DNA of 19,101 nucleotides from an uncultured Pseudorhodobacter sp. (GTDB lineage Bacteria > Pseudomonadota > Alphaproteobacteria > Rhodobacterales > Rhodobacteraceae), in the NCBI GenBank assembly GCA_945957495.1, contig CAMFLG010000012.1, positions 1 to 19,101 of the forward strand, in the 5' to 3' direction. The position numbers and the translations under genes were made by a program. The first letter of the stretch is position 1. Each line of letters starts with the position of its first letter. Below are positions 1 through 8,112 of the stretch, piece after piece. The notes beneath the pieces are model-generated. The model was given only the letters and a program-made list of their open reading frames with translations, had not been told where the DNA came from and ran no database searches.

Positions 1-1251
1 GCGCATATTCTGCGCAATGAGATGAACGAGGTGTTCGATTCCGCCCTGCAGGAAACCGCGCAGCGGTTGTTGCCCTTGGCGGTGGCCGATATTCTGGACC
101 GCGAGGACGAGGGCATTGTTGAAACCGTCAGCCCGGTGCGGACGCATGACGAACATCTGACCTATGTTGTGCGCAATGCGGCGGGGCAAGTGTTGATCCA
201 GTCGCACAAGGCGGACCCTGCGAATTTCCCGCCCTATTCCGGGCCGGGGTTTCACGATACCGCCAGTTACCGGATTTTCAGCGATGAGGCGCTGCGTGGC
301 AGCGTGACGATTTCTGTTGCCGAACCGCTGAGCCAGCGCGACGAGATCGCGCGCGAGTTGCAGATGGGGCTTGGCCTGCCGCTGCTGGCGGTCATTCCGC
401 TTAGTCTGGCGGGGATTGCGGTTCTGGTACGCTATAGCTTTCGGTCGCTGCGGCGGTTTCGCATCGCTTTGGCGCGGCGCGGGGCGCGGGATCTGTCGGC
501 GCTGGATTGCAGCGACCTGCCTGCCGAGATTTTGCCGATGGGCGAAACGCTGAACGGGCTGCTGGCCCGGCTGAAATCGGCGTTCGAGGCAGAGCGCAGC
601 TTTGCCGCCAATGCCGCGCATGAGCTGCGCACGCCTTTGGCCGGGGCGATCGCGCAGGCGCAGCGGTTGCAGGTGGAGACGGCCGACAAGGTTGCCGCCC
701 AGCGCGCGGGCGAGATTGAGCGTACGTTGAAACGGTTGACGCGGCTGTCTGAACGGTTGATGCAACTGGCGCGGGCCGAAGGCGGCAAGCTGCGGCTGGA
801 GGCGCCAAGCGACCTGCGGCCGATCCTGCAGATGATGGTCGGCGATGCGCGGCGGGCGGGTGCCGGCGACATCGGCCTGACCATGCCGGAGGTGCCGGTG
901 ATGTCGGACCTTGACCCGGATGTGTTTGGCATTCTGTGCCGCAACCTGATCGACAATGCGCAGCGGCACGGCACGGCAGCGGGCGGTATTGCGGTGGAGT
1001 TGCATGCAGACGGGCGGCTTTGCGTGCAAAACGATTGCGACCCGATCCCGCCCGAGGTGCTGGCGGCGCTGGATGCGCGCTTTACCCGTGCTGCCAATGC
1101 CGGTGAGGGCAGCGGCATTGGCCTTGCCATCGTGCGCACCATCGCCGACCGGGCGCAGGGAAGGCTGGATTTGCGCTCGCCGATCCCCGGGCAGGACCGG
1201 GGATTTTCCGCCTGCGTCAGCCTTGCCGGAACCGCCGTCGCGGATCACTGA
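1..1251 (+). CDS. Sensor histidine kinase, 5'-truncated by the window edge
   Basis: This is the membrane sensor of a two-component system; it autophosphorylates on histidine and passes the phosphate to a response regulator. The reading frame is open from base 1, so the true start lies upstream; the first ATG at 22 is internal. 416 residues are visible. Numbered from that ATG: a periplasmic sensor region to about 110, a membrane segment at about 118-140, a dimerisation/phosphoacceptor helix with the H-box AAHELRTPL (His200, codon at 619), an N-box RNLIDNAQRHG and a G-box GSGIGLAIV. The N-terminal part looks like that of QseC/TctE-type kinases (family knowledge). The first membrane helix and the partner regulator should lie to the left. 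It overlaps the last codons of the convergent MacB-type permease gene by 7 bp, and there is no room for a terminator. A link to the efflux operon is suggested only by position. Confidence 0.9.
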   Translation, partial: AHILRNEMNEVFDSALQETAQRLLPLAVADILDREDEGIVETVSPVRTHDEHLTYVVRNAAGQVLIQSHKADPANFPPYSGPGFHDTASYRIFSDEALRGSVTISVAEPLSQRDEIARELQMGLGLPLLAVIPLSLAGIAVLVRYSFRSLRRFRIALARRGARDLSALDCSDLPAEILPMGETLNGLLARLKSAFEAERSFAANAAHELRTPLAGAIAQAQRLQVETADKVAAQRAGEIERTLKRLTRLSERLMQLARAEGGKLRLEAPSDLRPILQMMVGDARRAGAGDIGLTMPEVPVMSDLDPDVFGILCRNLIDNAQRHGTAAGGIAVELHADGRLCVQNDCDPIPPEVLAALDARFTRAANAGEGSGIGLAIVRTIADRAQGRLDLRSPIPGQDRGFSACVSLAGTAVADH

Positions 1252-2456
1252 TAGCGCAGCGCCTCGATCGGATCGAGCCGTGCTGCGCGACGGGCGGGGA
1301 AGTAGCCAAAGACCACCCCCACGAGGGCAGAGAAGGCAAAGGCGATCAGGATCACGCGAATATCCGGCGCAAACTGGATGTTCATGAAGGCAGAGCCGAT
1401 TGCGGCCAGCCCAAGGCCCAGAAGAATGCCGATTACGCCGCCGATCAGCGACAGCACTACCGCCTCGACCAGAAACTGCGTCAGAACCTGGCGCGCCTCG
1501 GCCCCGACGGCCAGACGGATGCCGATTTCGCGGGTGCGTTCGGTGACAGACACCAGCATGATATTCATGATGCCGATGCCACCGACCACCAGACTGACCG
1601 CCGCCACCGATGACAAAAGCCCGGTCAACACATTGCTGATGCCCGCCAGCACCGAAGAGATCTGCTTCATGTCGGTGACAGAAAAATCATCATCCTCGCC
1701 AAGGCTGATGCGGCGGCGTTCGCGCATCAGGGTCTCAATCTCGGCAATCCCGTGTTTGGTGGAAACGCCGCTGGCCAGCGAAATCGAGATGCGGGCGACA
1801 TCGGTGTTGCCCGCGATGCGGCGTTGCAGCGTTCGGATCGGCATCAGGATCAGGTCATCCTGATCGGTGCCAAAGCTGGAGGCGCCCTTGGCCTCTAACA
1901 GGCCGATGACCTCGCAGGACATTGATTTCAGCCGCACCTGTTCGCCGGTGGGATCGGTGTTGCCGAACAGGGTCTGGCGCATCGTCTCGCCCAATATGCA
2001 GACGGCGGCACCGCCCTTTTCCTCGGCCTCGGTGAAACTGCGGCCCAGAACCAGCGGCCAGGCGCGCACGTCGAAAAAGTCGGCGTCAATGCCGGTGACG
2101 GTGGTGGTGGTATTGGTGTTGCCCGACACCACCGTGACGCTGGAGGAGCTGGAGGGCGAGGCTGCGGCAACAACCGACAGGCTGCGCAGCGCCTCGGCAT
2201 CGCGCAGGGTGAAGAGGGGCGAGGTATCGCGGCCGCCGCTGGGCGGGCCCATCTGCGCCTTGCCGGGGCGCAGGACCAGCACGTTGGTGCCAAGGCTGGC
2301 CACATCCGCCGATACCTTTGCCGACGACCCCTGCCCCACCGTGACCATGGCTATCACGGCGGCGACGCCGATCACCACACCCAAGACGGTCAGAAAAGAC
2401 CGCAGCATGTTGCGCCGGATCGCCCGCAGCGCCAGACGGAACGCTTCCCACAGCAT
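1245..2456 (-). CDS. macB: MacB-type ABC transporter permease (FtsX family)
   Basis: This is the inner-membrane permease of a MacAB-type tripartite efflux pump, which exports macrolides, peptides, siderophores or lipids in known relatives. The protein has 403 aa. Membrane helix 1 is at about 21-41, followed by a large periplasmic domain (about 42-270) containing a Ser/Thr-rich stretch at about 100-121. Three C-terminal helices lie at about 276-300, 328-352 and 368-388. The sequence ERTREIGIRLAVGA after helix 2 and the ending RRAARLDPIEALRY are hallmarks of the FtsX/MacB permease core. Classical E. coli MacB carries its ATPase in the same chain; here the ATPase is a separate gene directly upstream, whose stop overlaps this ATG by one base (TAATG), implying coupled translation. 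The exported substrate cannot be read from the sequence. Confidence 0.9.
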   Translation of the reverse strand: MLWEAFRLALRAIRRNMLRSFLTVLGVVIGVAAVIAMVTVGQGSSAKVSADVASLGTNVLVLRPGKAQMGPPSGGRDTSPLFTLRDAEALRSLSVVAAASPSSSSSVTVVSGNTNTTTTVTGIDADFFDVRAWPLVLGRSFTEAEEKGGAAVCILGETMRQTLFGNTDPTGEQVRLKSMSCEVIGLLEAKGASSFGTDQDDLILMPIRTLQRRIAGNTDVARISISLASGVSTKHGIAEIETLMRERRRISLGEDDDFSVTDMKQISSVLAGISNVLTGLLSSVAAVSLVVGGIGIMNIMLVSVTERTREIGIRLAVGAEARQVLTQFLVEAVVLSLIGGVIGILLGLGLAAIGSAFMNIQFAPDIRVILIAFAFSALVGVVFGYFPARRAARLDPIEALRYQ

Positions 2457-3196
2457 TACGACACCCCAGCCTGAACCGCGACATCGCTGGCAAGCCTGCC
2501 ATCGCGGAAGGTCACAAGCCGCCCGGCATGGGCAGCCATGTCTTCTTCATGCGTGACCATGATGATGGTCAGCCCTTCGGTCCGGTTCAGTTCGACCAGA
2601 AGCTGCATGATCTCTTCGGACCGCTGGGTATCCAGGTTGCCGGTGGGTTCATCGGCCAAAAGCACCATCGGCTGGCTGGCCAGCGCGCGGGCGATGGCGA
2701 CGCGCTGTTGCTGGCCGCCAGACAGTTGTGACGGATCATGGGTTTCGCGCCCCGCGAGCCCCACGCGGGCAAGCGCCGCGCGGGCGCGGGCCTGCCGTTC
2801 GGCGCGCGGCATGCCCTTGTAGATCAGCGGCAGTTCGACGTTTTCCAGCGCCGAAGTGCGCGCCAGAAGGTTGAAGCCCTGAAACACAAAGCCAAGATAG
2901 TGCCGCCGCAGCAAGGCGCGCTGATCCTGATTGAGCCCGGCCACCTCGACCCCGTTGAACAGGTATTGGCCGGAGGTTGGCCGGTCAAGGCAACCGATGA
3001 TGTTCATCGCAGTGGATTTCCCGGACCCGGACGGCCCCATGATGGCGACGAATTCGCCTTGCTGGATGGTCAGATCCACGGCTTCCAGCGCGCAAACAAA
3101 AGCCTCGCCCGTGCCATAGCTGCGGGTGATGGCGCGCAACTGGATCAGCGGTGTCGCCGGATTATCAGGCGAAGGCGGTGTATCGGGGGACGCCAT
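2456..3196 (-). CDS. MacB/LolD-type ABC transporter ATP-binding protein
   Basis: This is the cytoplasmic ATPase that powers the adjacent FtsX-type permease. It has 246 aa with a complete set of ABC motifs: Walker A GPSGSGKS at 54-61, Q-loop Gln106 in FVFQGFNL, signature LSGGQQQRV at 158-166, Walker B VLLADEP at 178-184 with the family hallmark TGNLD after it, and the H-loop His in MVTHE at 216. The MNIIGCLD stretch after Walker A is typical of the MacB/LolD/FtsE group. The start ATG lies one base after the TGA of the adaptor gene (TGA-T-ATG), and the stop overlaps the permease start, so the three genes form one translationally linked unit. LolD is an alternative family name, but the MacA-like neighbour favours MacB-type efflux. 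Confidence 0.92.
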   Translation of the reverse strand: MASPDTPPSPDNPATPLIQLRAITRSYGTGEAFVCALEAVDLTIQQGEFVAIMGPSGSGKSTAMNIIGCLDRPTSGQYLFNGVEVAGLNQDQRALLRRHYLGFVFQGFNLLARTSALENVELPLIYKGMPRAERQARARAALARVGLAGRETHDPSQLSGGQQQRVAIARALASQPMVLLADEPTGNLDTQRSEEIMQLLVELNRTEGLTIIMVTHEEDMAAHAGRLVTFRDGRLASDVAVQAGVS

Positions 3197-3197
3197 A

Positions 3198-4442
3198 TCA
3201 ATCGGTCCCGCTTTGGTCGGTGATCACGGCATCGCCTTCGGCCACATCGCCTGACAGGATCACGGTATGTTTGCTGTCGCTGTCGCCGGTTTCCACCTCG
3301 ACCGCCGCGGGCACCCCGTCGCGCAGGACGTAAAGGTGATGCCCGGCGGCGGCGTCACCGGCGGCATCGGCGGGGCGTTTCGGCATGATCAGGCCCAACA
3401 GGCCCGAGCCGCTGCTGGTCGTGGTGGTGGTTTGCGGCGGAACGTAGCGCAGGGCGGCGTTGGGCACCTGAAGCGCGTCCTCGACATGGCTGACGATGAT
3501 CGACGCCGTGGCCGTCATGCCGGGACGCAGGGCCAGATCGGCATTGTCCACGCTGAGCACCGCCTTGTAGGTGACAACGCCGTCGGTGGTTTCCGGCGCA
3601 TAGCGCAGCGAGGTGATCGTGGCGTCAAACACCCGGCCCGGATAGGCCTCTACCGTGAAGGTTGCGGGATTGGCGACCTGCACGCGGCCAATATCAGCCT
3701 CGTCCACATCGACCTGAAGCTCCATCTTGGTCAGATCTTCGGCCAGCACGAACAGCACAGGTGCCGACAGGGCCGAGGCCACGATGTTGCCCACATCCGC
3801 GTCGCGGTCCAGCACGACGCCGTTGATGGGAGAGCGGATTTCGGCCTTGGCCAGATCGGCGCGCTGCACGTCAAGATTGGCGGCGGCAAGGGTGACTTCG
3901 GCCATGGCGGCGGCAAGGGCGGCCTTGGCGCGGGCGTTCACCGCCTTGGCGGTGATATAGCTGGAATGGGTGCTGACGCCGCGTTTGTCCAACTGCTGCG
4001 CGGTGGCAAAATTCTCTTCCGCCTCGGACAAGGTGGCTTCTGCCTGCGCGACATTGGCGGTGGCGGCGCTGAGCGCGGCCTGGGCGTTGGTCATCTGCGC
4101 GGTCAGCTTGGTGGTGTCCAGCCGGGCCAGCACCTGCCCCATTTTGACCGTATCGTTGAAATCCACCTCGACGCTGGCCAGCGTTCCCGACAGTTCGGAT
4201 GAGATTTCGACCTGATTGGTCGGCTGCACCGTGCCTGTCGCTGTGACCACAACTGTCATGGCGGCACGCGAAACCGGTTCGGTCGTGTAGGTGACGGCGG
4301 CGTTTTTCGACGACATCGACCAATAGGCCCAACCGCCGCCCAGAACCAGAACGATGACGGCAAGCCAAAGCCAGATCGGGATGCGGCGGCGCGTCCGGGC
4401 TTTTGCCAGGGTATCCGCGATTTCTTGCGATTTGTCCGTCAT
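3198..4442 (-). CDS. macA: MacA-like periplasmic adaptor (membrane fusion protein)
   Basis: This adaptor links the inner-membrane MacB-type transporter to an outer-membrane channel (TolC type, not in the window). It has 414 aa: a cytoplasmic tail rich in Lys/Arg, one membrane anchor at about 22-43, first half of a lipoyl domain at about 76-110 (EISSELSGTLASVEV), a long Ala/Gln/Glu-rich coiled-coil hairpin at about 111-200, the second lipoyl half starting IRSPINGVVLDR at about 202, then beta-barrel and membrane-proximal domains. A low-complexity Thr/Ser stretch (PPQTTTTTSSGSG) lies near residue 335. The start is supported by a GAGGG ribosome-binding site about 7 nt upstream on the minus strand. 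It is the first gene of the three-gene efflux unit, 117 bp after the LysR gene on the same strand. Confidence 0.9.
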   Translation of the reverse strand: MTDKSQEIADTLAKARTRRRIPIWLWLAVIVLVLGGGWAYWSMSSKNAAVTYTTEPVSRAAMTVVVTATGTVQPTNQVEISSELSGTLASVEVDFNDTVKMGQVLARLDTTKLTAQMTNAQAALSAATANVAQAEATLSEAEENFATAQQLDKRGVSTHSSYITAKAVNARAKAALAAAMAEVTLAAANLDVQRADLAKAEIRSPINGVVLDRDADVGNIVASALSAPVLFVLAEDLTKMELQVDVDEADIGRVQVANPATFTVEAYPGRVFDATITSLRYAPETTDGVVTYKAVLSVDNADLALRPGMTATASIIVSHVEDALQVPNAALRYVPPQTTTTTSSGSGLLGLIMPKRPADAAGDAAAGHHLYVLRDGVPAAVEVETGDSDSKHTVILSGDVAEGDAVITDQSGTD

Positions 4443-4559
4443 ACATCCCTCACACGGCTGCAGCGCCTTAGACTAGCTGAATTTTCCAAAGCTTGCCTTA
4501 TCGCCTAACGTCGCAGCATGGCCATTCCGTCGCAGAAACAGGTCCGGGCCTTGCGGCGG
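4443..4559 (-). promoter_or_regulatory. Gap between lysR stop and macA start; probable macA leader
   Basis: 117 bp without a gene, read leftwards. It holds the macA ribosome-binding site (GAGGG on the minus strand) and an AT-richer stretch around 4475-4500. An 8-base direct repeat, CGTCGCAG on the plus strand, occurs at 4509-4516 and 4528-4535, 19 bp apart, about two helical turns. No convincing -35/-10 pair or terminator hairpin is visible, so whether macA has its own promoter or is partly read through from lysR is open. Confidence 0.3.
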
Positions 4560-5507
4560 CTATGTCGGGCCAAGCGGGGCCGCGCGCGGACCTTCGGCTG
4601 CCACCTCTTGCAGATATCTGACCAGATGTGCCGCGGCGGGTGACATCAGATCATCGGCGCGGGTGGAACTGCCGATGGGGCGCATGGTGGTTGGCACGGC
4701 CACCGGCAAAGCCACGACAGTGCCGGCCCTGACCTCCAGCTCTGCCAGTTGCACCGGCCAGACGGCCAGATAATCGGTCAGATGCAACAGCCTGCGCGTG
4801 GTCAGGAAAGAGACGGTTTCGACGCAATGAGCCGGAGGGTCCAATCCCTCATCGCGAAACGCCTTGTCGATCTGACGGCGCAGGGTGGTCGTCGGGCTGG
4901 GAAGGATCCAGTCGCATGACCGCAAATCGGCCAGCGTCAGATCGGGTCTGGTGGCAAGCGGATGGTGCCGCCGCGCGATGACCTGCGCGTAATCGGTGAT
5001 CAGATGTTGCTGGCGCACGCCTTCGCGATCCCGAAATTCGGGCAGGCGACCGAGGACCAGATCAAGTTCGCCTGACCGCAAGGCGGGCATCAGCAGGTCA
5101 TTGGTGCCCTCTTCAACCTTGACAACCAGATTGGGCAGGTCGCGTTGCAGGCGTGCAATCGCTTCGGGCAGCAGATCGGCAGACCCGGCCAGCAGCGTGC
5201 CGATGGTGACTTGCCCGGCGGTGCCGTCGCGCAGGTCATCCAGCGCCTGTTCGGCCTTGCCGATCTGGGCAAGGATCAGTCGGGCATGGGCGGCCAGATT
5301 GGCGCCAAAGGTCGTTGGCACCACGCCACGGTTGGTGCGTTCGAACAGGGCCACGCCCATCCGCGCCTCGGCATCTTGCAAGGCCTTGGTGACGGCTGAT
5401 TGCGTCATGTTCAGCAGGTCTGCCGCCCGCAGCAGATTGCCCTCGGCGGTGATCGCCGCGACCAGTCGCAGGTGACGGACCGTCAGACGCTGGGCAGAGG
5501 TGGCCAT
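4560..5507 (-). CDS. LysR-family transcriptional regulator, probable regulator of the divergent catabolic operon
   Basis: This DNA-binding regulator has 315 aa from the chosen start. The N-terminal winged helix-turn-helix spans about 7-66, with LysR hallmarks in AADLLNMTQSAVTKALQDAE and LFERTNRGVVPTTFG. An effector-binding domain follows from about 93 to 300. The open frame continues upstream to a GTG at 5552, but that start has no ribosome-binding site. The ATG at 5507 has AAAGGAA 8 nt upstream and begins where LysR homology begins, so it is preferred. The helix-turn-helix resembles the GbpR/PcaQ branch, which often controls aromatic or sugar catabolism (family knowledge). It is transcribed away from the aldehyde dehydrogenase gene across a 177-bp gap, the classic layout for a LysR activator of its neighbour. 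The inducer is unknown, possibly an aromatic substrate or ring-cleavage intermediate. Confidence 0.88.
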   Translation of the reverse strand: MATSAQRLTVRHLRLVAAITAEGNLLRAADLLNMTQSAVTKALQDAEARMGVALFERTNRGVVPTTFGANLAAHARLILAQIGKAEQALDDLRDGTAGQVTIGTLLAGSADLLPEAIARLQRDLPNLVVKVEEGTNDLLMPALRSGELDLVLGRLPEFRDREGVRQQHLITDYAQVIARRHHPLATRPDLTLADLRSCDWILPSPTTTLRRQIDKAFRDEGLDPPAHCVETVSFLTTRRLLHLTDYLAVWPVQLAELEVRAGTVVALPVAVPTTMRPIGSSTRADDLMSPAAAHLVRYLQEVAAEGPRAAPLGPT

Positions 5508-5684
5508 GCGCGGTGTTCCTTTTCCAAGCGATCGCCGGGGGCTGCCTGACACCAGTATCCGGTTTTGGACCTACCCTAACAGATATAACCGAATGGAATA
5601 TCCATAAACAATCAGTTCATTTGTATTCATGTCAAGGCAACGGCACTCTGCCGCGAACGCCAAACCAGACATATCGAGACTACC
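5508..5684. promoter_or_regulatory. Divergent lysR / catabolic-operon control region
   Basis: This 177-bp region separates two divergent genes and must hold both promoters. The stretch 5580-5640 is much richer in A/T than its surroundings. It contains a perfect inverted repeat ATGGA-ATA-TCCAT at 5593-5605. Just to its left is ATAACC at 5585-5590, which resembles one half of the ATAACC-N4-GGTTAA box described for PcaQ-type regulators; the second half here (GGAATA) matches poorly. A perfect minus-strand TTGACA lies at 5635-5630, a possible -35 for lysR, but the -10 at the expected spacing (ATTGTT) is weak. No firm promoter can be assigned for the rightward operon. Confidence 0.5.
5516..5522 (-). 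promoter_or_regulatory. Ribosome-binding site deciding the lysR start
   Basis: AAAGGAA on the minus strand, 8 nt before the ATG at 5507. The competing GTG start at 5552 has no comparable site, so this fixes the annotated start. Confidence 0.6.
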
Positions 5685-7151
5685 ATGCCCGACTATCCCG
5701 ACCTGAGCCTGTATATCGGTGGCCAATGGCGCAGGACGGCAGAGACGCTGCCGGTTCTGAACCCGGCCACCGAAAAGGTCATCGGCCAGTTGCCCGTGGC
5801 GGGCCGCGCCGATCTTGACGATGCGCTGGAGGCGGCGGCGCGGGGATTTCGGGTCTGGCGCGCCACCTCGCCGCGCGCACGGGCCGAGGTGATCTTGCGC
5901 GCCACGGCCCTGATGCGGGCACGCATCGACGAGATTGCCCATGCGATCACGCTGGAACATGGCAAGCCCCTGCCGCAGGCGCGGATGGAGGTGATCCGGG
6001 GCTGCGAGTTTTTCGAATGGGACGCGGGCGAGGCGCAACGGCTTTACGGTCGGGTCGTGCCAAGCGAGCCGGGCATCCGCTATCTGGTGATCCAACAGCC
6101 GGTCGGCACCGTCGCCGCGTTCTCGCCGTGGAATTTCCCGATGAGCCAACCGGCCCGCAAGATCGCGGGGGCCATCGCCTCGGGTTGTTCGATCATCATC
6201 AAGGCGGCCGAGGAAACCCCGGCGGGCGCATGGCACATTGCGCGAGCCTTTCATGATGCCGGGTTGCCTGCGGGGGTGCTGAACCTTGTGTTCGGTGTCC
6301 CGTCAGAGATTTCTTCCTATCTGATCCCGCAACCGCAGGTGCGGCTGGTAGCCTTCACCGGATCAACCGCCGTTGGCATTCATCTGACCGAACTGGCCGC
6401 ACGGTCCATGACGCCGGTGTTGATGGAACTGGGCGGTCATGCCCCGGTGATCGTGTGCGACGATGTGGACCCGGACGCCGCAGGCGCGATGTCAGCAGCG
6501 CGCAAAGCGCGCAACGCGGGACAGGTCTGCACCTCTCCGACCCGTTTCTTTGTCGATGAAAAGATCTTTCAACCCTATGCCGCCGCCTTTGCCGCCCGTG
6601 CGGCAGCCGTCAGGATAGGCGATGGAATGCTGCCGGGGGTCGAAATGGGGCCCGTCGCCAACCATCGCCGGATCGAGGCAATCGAGGCCTTGGTTGAAGA
6701 TGCCCGGGCCAAGGGCGCGAAGGTTCTGACAGGCGGAGTGCGACCGAACGGGCCGGGGTATTTCTACCCCGTGACTGTGCTGGCGGAGGTGCCCGACGAC
6801 GCGCGCGTGATGCACGAGGAGCCTTTCGGACCTTTGGCCATCATTAACCCCACCTCCAGTCTGGATGAGGCGATTGCACGCGCAAACGCCCTGCCCTTCG
6901 GGCTTGCCGCCTATGCCTTCACCCACCGGGCCGCTACCGTGGACCGGCTGATGACCGAGATCGAGGCAGGCAATCTGTCGATCAACACGCTGGAAGCCTC
7001 GGTTGCCGAAGTGCCGTTCGGCGGTGTGAAAGCCAGCGGTCAGGGCCGCGAGGGCGGACAGGAAGGCATGCTGCATTACGTTGAAACCAAGACCATCTCA
7101 CACCGGATGGCGTTGGAAACCGCGCCAATGGTGTCCGGAGCCAGACAATGA
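5685..7151 (+). CDS. NAD(P)-dependent aldehyde dehydrogenase (succinate-semialdehyde dehydrogenase-like)
   Basis: This enzyme oxidises an aldehyde or semialdehyde to the carboxylate. It has 488 aa, normal for the family. Landmarks: PWNFP with oxyanion Asn150, cofactor-site Lys173 (IIKAAEETP), FTGSTAVG at about 224-231, general-base Glu248 in MELGGHAP, catalytic Cys282 in NAGQVCTSP, EEPFGP and the C-terminal PFGGVKASGQGREGG. The last motif is typical of the GabD/succinate-semialdehyde branch. The start is an ATG with only a weak GAG-type ribosome-binding site. It is the first gene of the operon and its stop overlaps the next gene (ATGA). By context it probably acts on an aldehyde from ring cleavage. 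It could instead be the 2-aminomuconate semialdehyde dehydrogenase of the known 3-hydroxyanthranilate pathway; sequence alone does not settle the substrate. Confidence 0.9.
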   Translation: MPDYPDLSLYIGGQWRRTAETLPVLNPATEKVIGQLPVAGRADLDDALEAAARGFRVWRATSPRARAEVILRATALMRARIDEIAHAITLEHGKPLPQARMEVIRGCEFFEWDAGEAQRLYGRVVPSEPGIRYLVIQQPVGTVAAFSPWNFPMSQPARKIAGAIASGCSIIIKAAEETPAGAWHIARAFHDAGLPAGVLNLVFGVPSEISSYLIPQPQVRLVAFTGSTAVGIHLTELAARSMTPVLMELGGHAPVIVCDDVDPDAAGAMSAARKARNAGQVCTSPTRFFVDEKIFQPYAAAFAARAAAVRIGDGMLPGVEMGPVANHRRIEAIEALVEDARAKGAKVLTGGVRPNGPGYFYPVTVLAEVPDDARVMHEEPFGPLAIINPTSSLDEAIARANALPFGLAAYAFTHRAATVDRLMTEIEAGNLSINTLEASVAEVPFGGVKASGQGREGGQEGMLHYVETKTISHRMALETAPMVSGARQ

Positions 7152-8101
7152 AATATGACCGCAAATCAGCCAAATCCTATTCGCGCGCGCACATGCGCGG
7201 CATCTGGGCTGCGGCGCTGATGCCCTTTGCCGAAGACCTGTCGATGGATGAGGCGGCGTTCCGCGCGAATATCGACCATTGGATTACCGACCTGGGGATC
7301 GACGGCTTTTTCATTGCCGGGAAACAGGGCGAGTTCTTTTCCATGTCGGTTGACGAGCGCAAACGCTGCTTTGATCTGGCGGTTTCGGCCTGTGACGGGC
7401 GGGCGCAAACCATCATGTCCTGTTCGGATCAGAATATGGATGTGGTGATTGATCTGGCGCGCCATGCGCAGGCTTGCGGCGCGGATTACATCGTCGTTCA
7501 CGCGCCGATGTTGCATTTCTTCAAGGCGCAGGACGAAACGCTGTTGCGCTATTACGAAACGATTGCCAGCAAGGTTGATATCGGCATTGCGCTTTGGTCG
7601 CATCCGGACAGCGGCTATCTGATGTCGCCGCAGATGTGCAATCGGCTGGCCGATATCGAAACCGTGGTGGCGATAAAATATTCGGTGCCGCGCGAGATGT
7701 ATGCCGAACTGACGCGGTTGGCGGGGGACAGGATTCAAGTCTCCACCGCGTCGGAAGAGGAATGGCTGGACAATATCATTGATCTGCGTTGGCAGTTGTA
7801 TCTGTGTTCCTCGCCGCCCTATCTGCTGCAAACCGCCAAGGATCGGCGGATGCGGGACTATACCGATGCGGCCTTTGCCGGGCGGTTTGACGAAGCGCGC
7901 GCGATCCGCGATTCGCTGGAGCCCGTGCGCCGGGCCTTGCGCGACACGCGCCCCGCCGAAAAGCCGCATGCGCATCAGAAATACTGGCAGACCCTGCTGG
8001 GGCAACACGGCGGCCATGTGCGCCCGCCCTGCCTTGAGTTGACCGAGACTGAAAAAGCCGAAACCCGCGCCGCATTTGCCGCCTGTGGCCTGAACCTGTG
8101 A
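7148..8101 (+). CDS. DapA/NAL-family Schiff-base lyase (dihydrodipicolinate synthase-like), probable aldolase or hydratase-aldolase
   Basis: This family forms a lysine Schiff base with a 2-oxo acid and makes or breaks a C-C bond, or dehydrates. The protein has 317 aa and a TIM-barrel pattern. The Schiff-base lysine is probably Lys177 (TVVAIKYS). The carboxylate-binding loop is AGKQGEF at 57-63, in place of the G-T-T-G-E of true DapA. The YYxKP-type motif carrying the proton-relay tyrosine is replaced by HAPMLHFF at 118-125. This makes lysine biosynthesis unlikely. The change recalls hydratase-aldolases of aromatic degradation such as NahE/PhdJ (recalled family knowledge, not aligned). The start overlaps the dehydrogenase stop by 4 bp and has GGAG upstream. 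It lies between an aldehyde dehydrogenase and a ring-cleaving dioxygenase, so a role on the ring-fission product is plausible. The exact substrate is unknown. Confidence 0.82.
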   Translation: MKYDRKSAKSYSRAHMRGIWAAALMPFAEDLSMDEAAFRANIDHWITDLGIDGFFIAGKQGEFFSMSVDERKRCFDLAVSACDGRAQTIMSCSDQNMDVVIDLARHAQACGADYIVVHAPMLHFFKAQDETLLRYYETIASKVDIGIALWSHPDSGYLMSPQMCNRLADIETVVAIKYSVPREMYAELTRLAGDRIQVSTASEEEWLDNIIDLRWQLYLCSSPPYLLQTAKDRRMRDYTDAAFAGRFDEARAIRDSLEPVRRALRDTRPAEKPHAHQKYWQTLLGQHGGHVRPPCLELTETEKAETRAAFAACGLNL

Positions 8102-8112
8102 GGGAGTGAACC

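Noticed and set aside
2060..2160. Repetitive-looking GGTGGT/ACCACC stretch in the permease gene
   Set aside because: It encodes the Thr/Ser-rich periplasmic segment of the permease and is low-complexity coding sequence, not a DNA repeat element.
5508..5552. GTG start of lysR at 5552
   Set aside because: No ribosome-binding site. The ATG at 5507 has one and matches the family N-terminus.
5685..7151. Naming the aldehyde dehydrogenase nbaE (2-aminomuconate semialdehyde dehydrogenase)
   Set aside because: The motifs resemble the succinate-semialdehyde branch, and the decarboxylase that would make the nbaE substrate is missing here. The substrate is left open.
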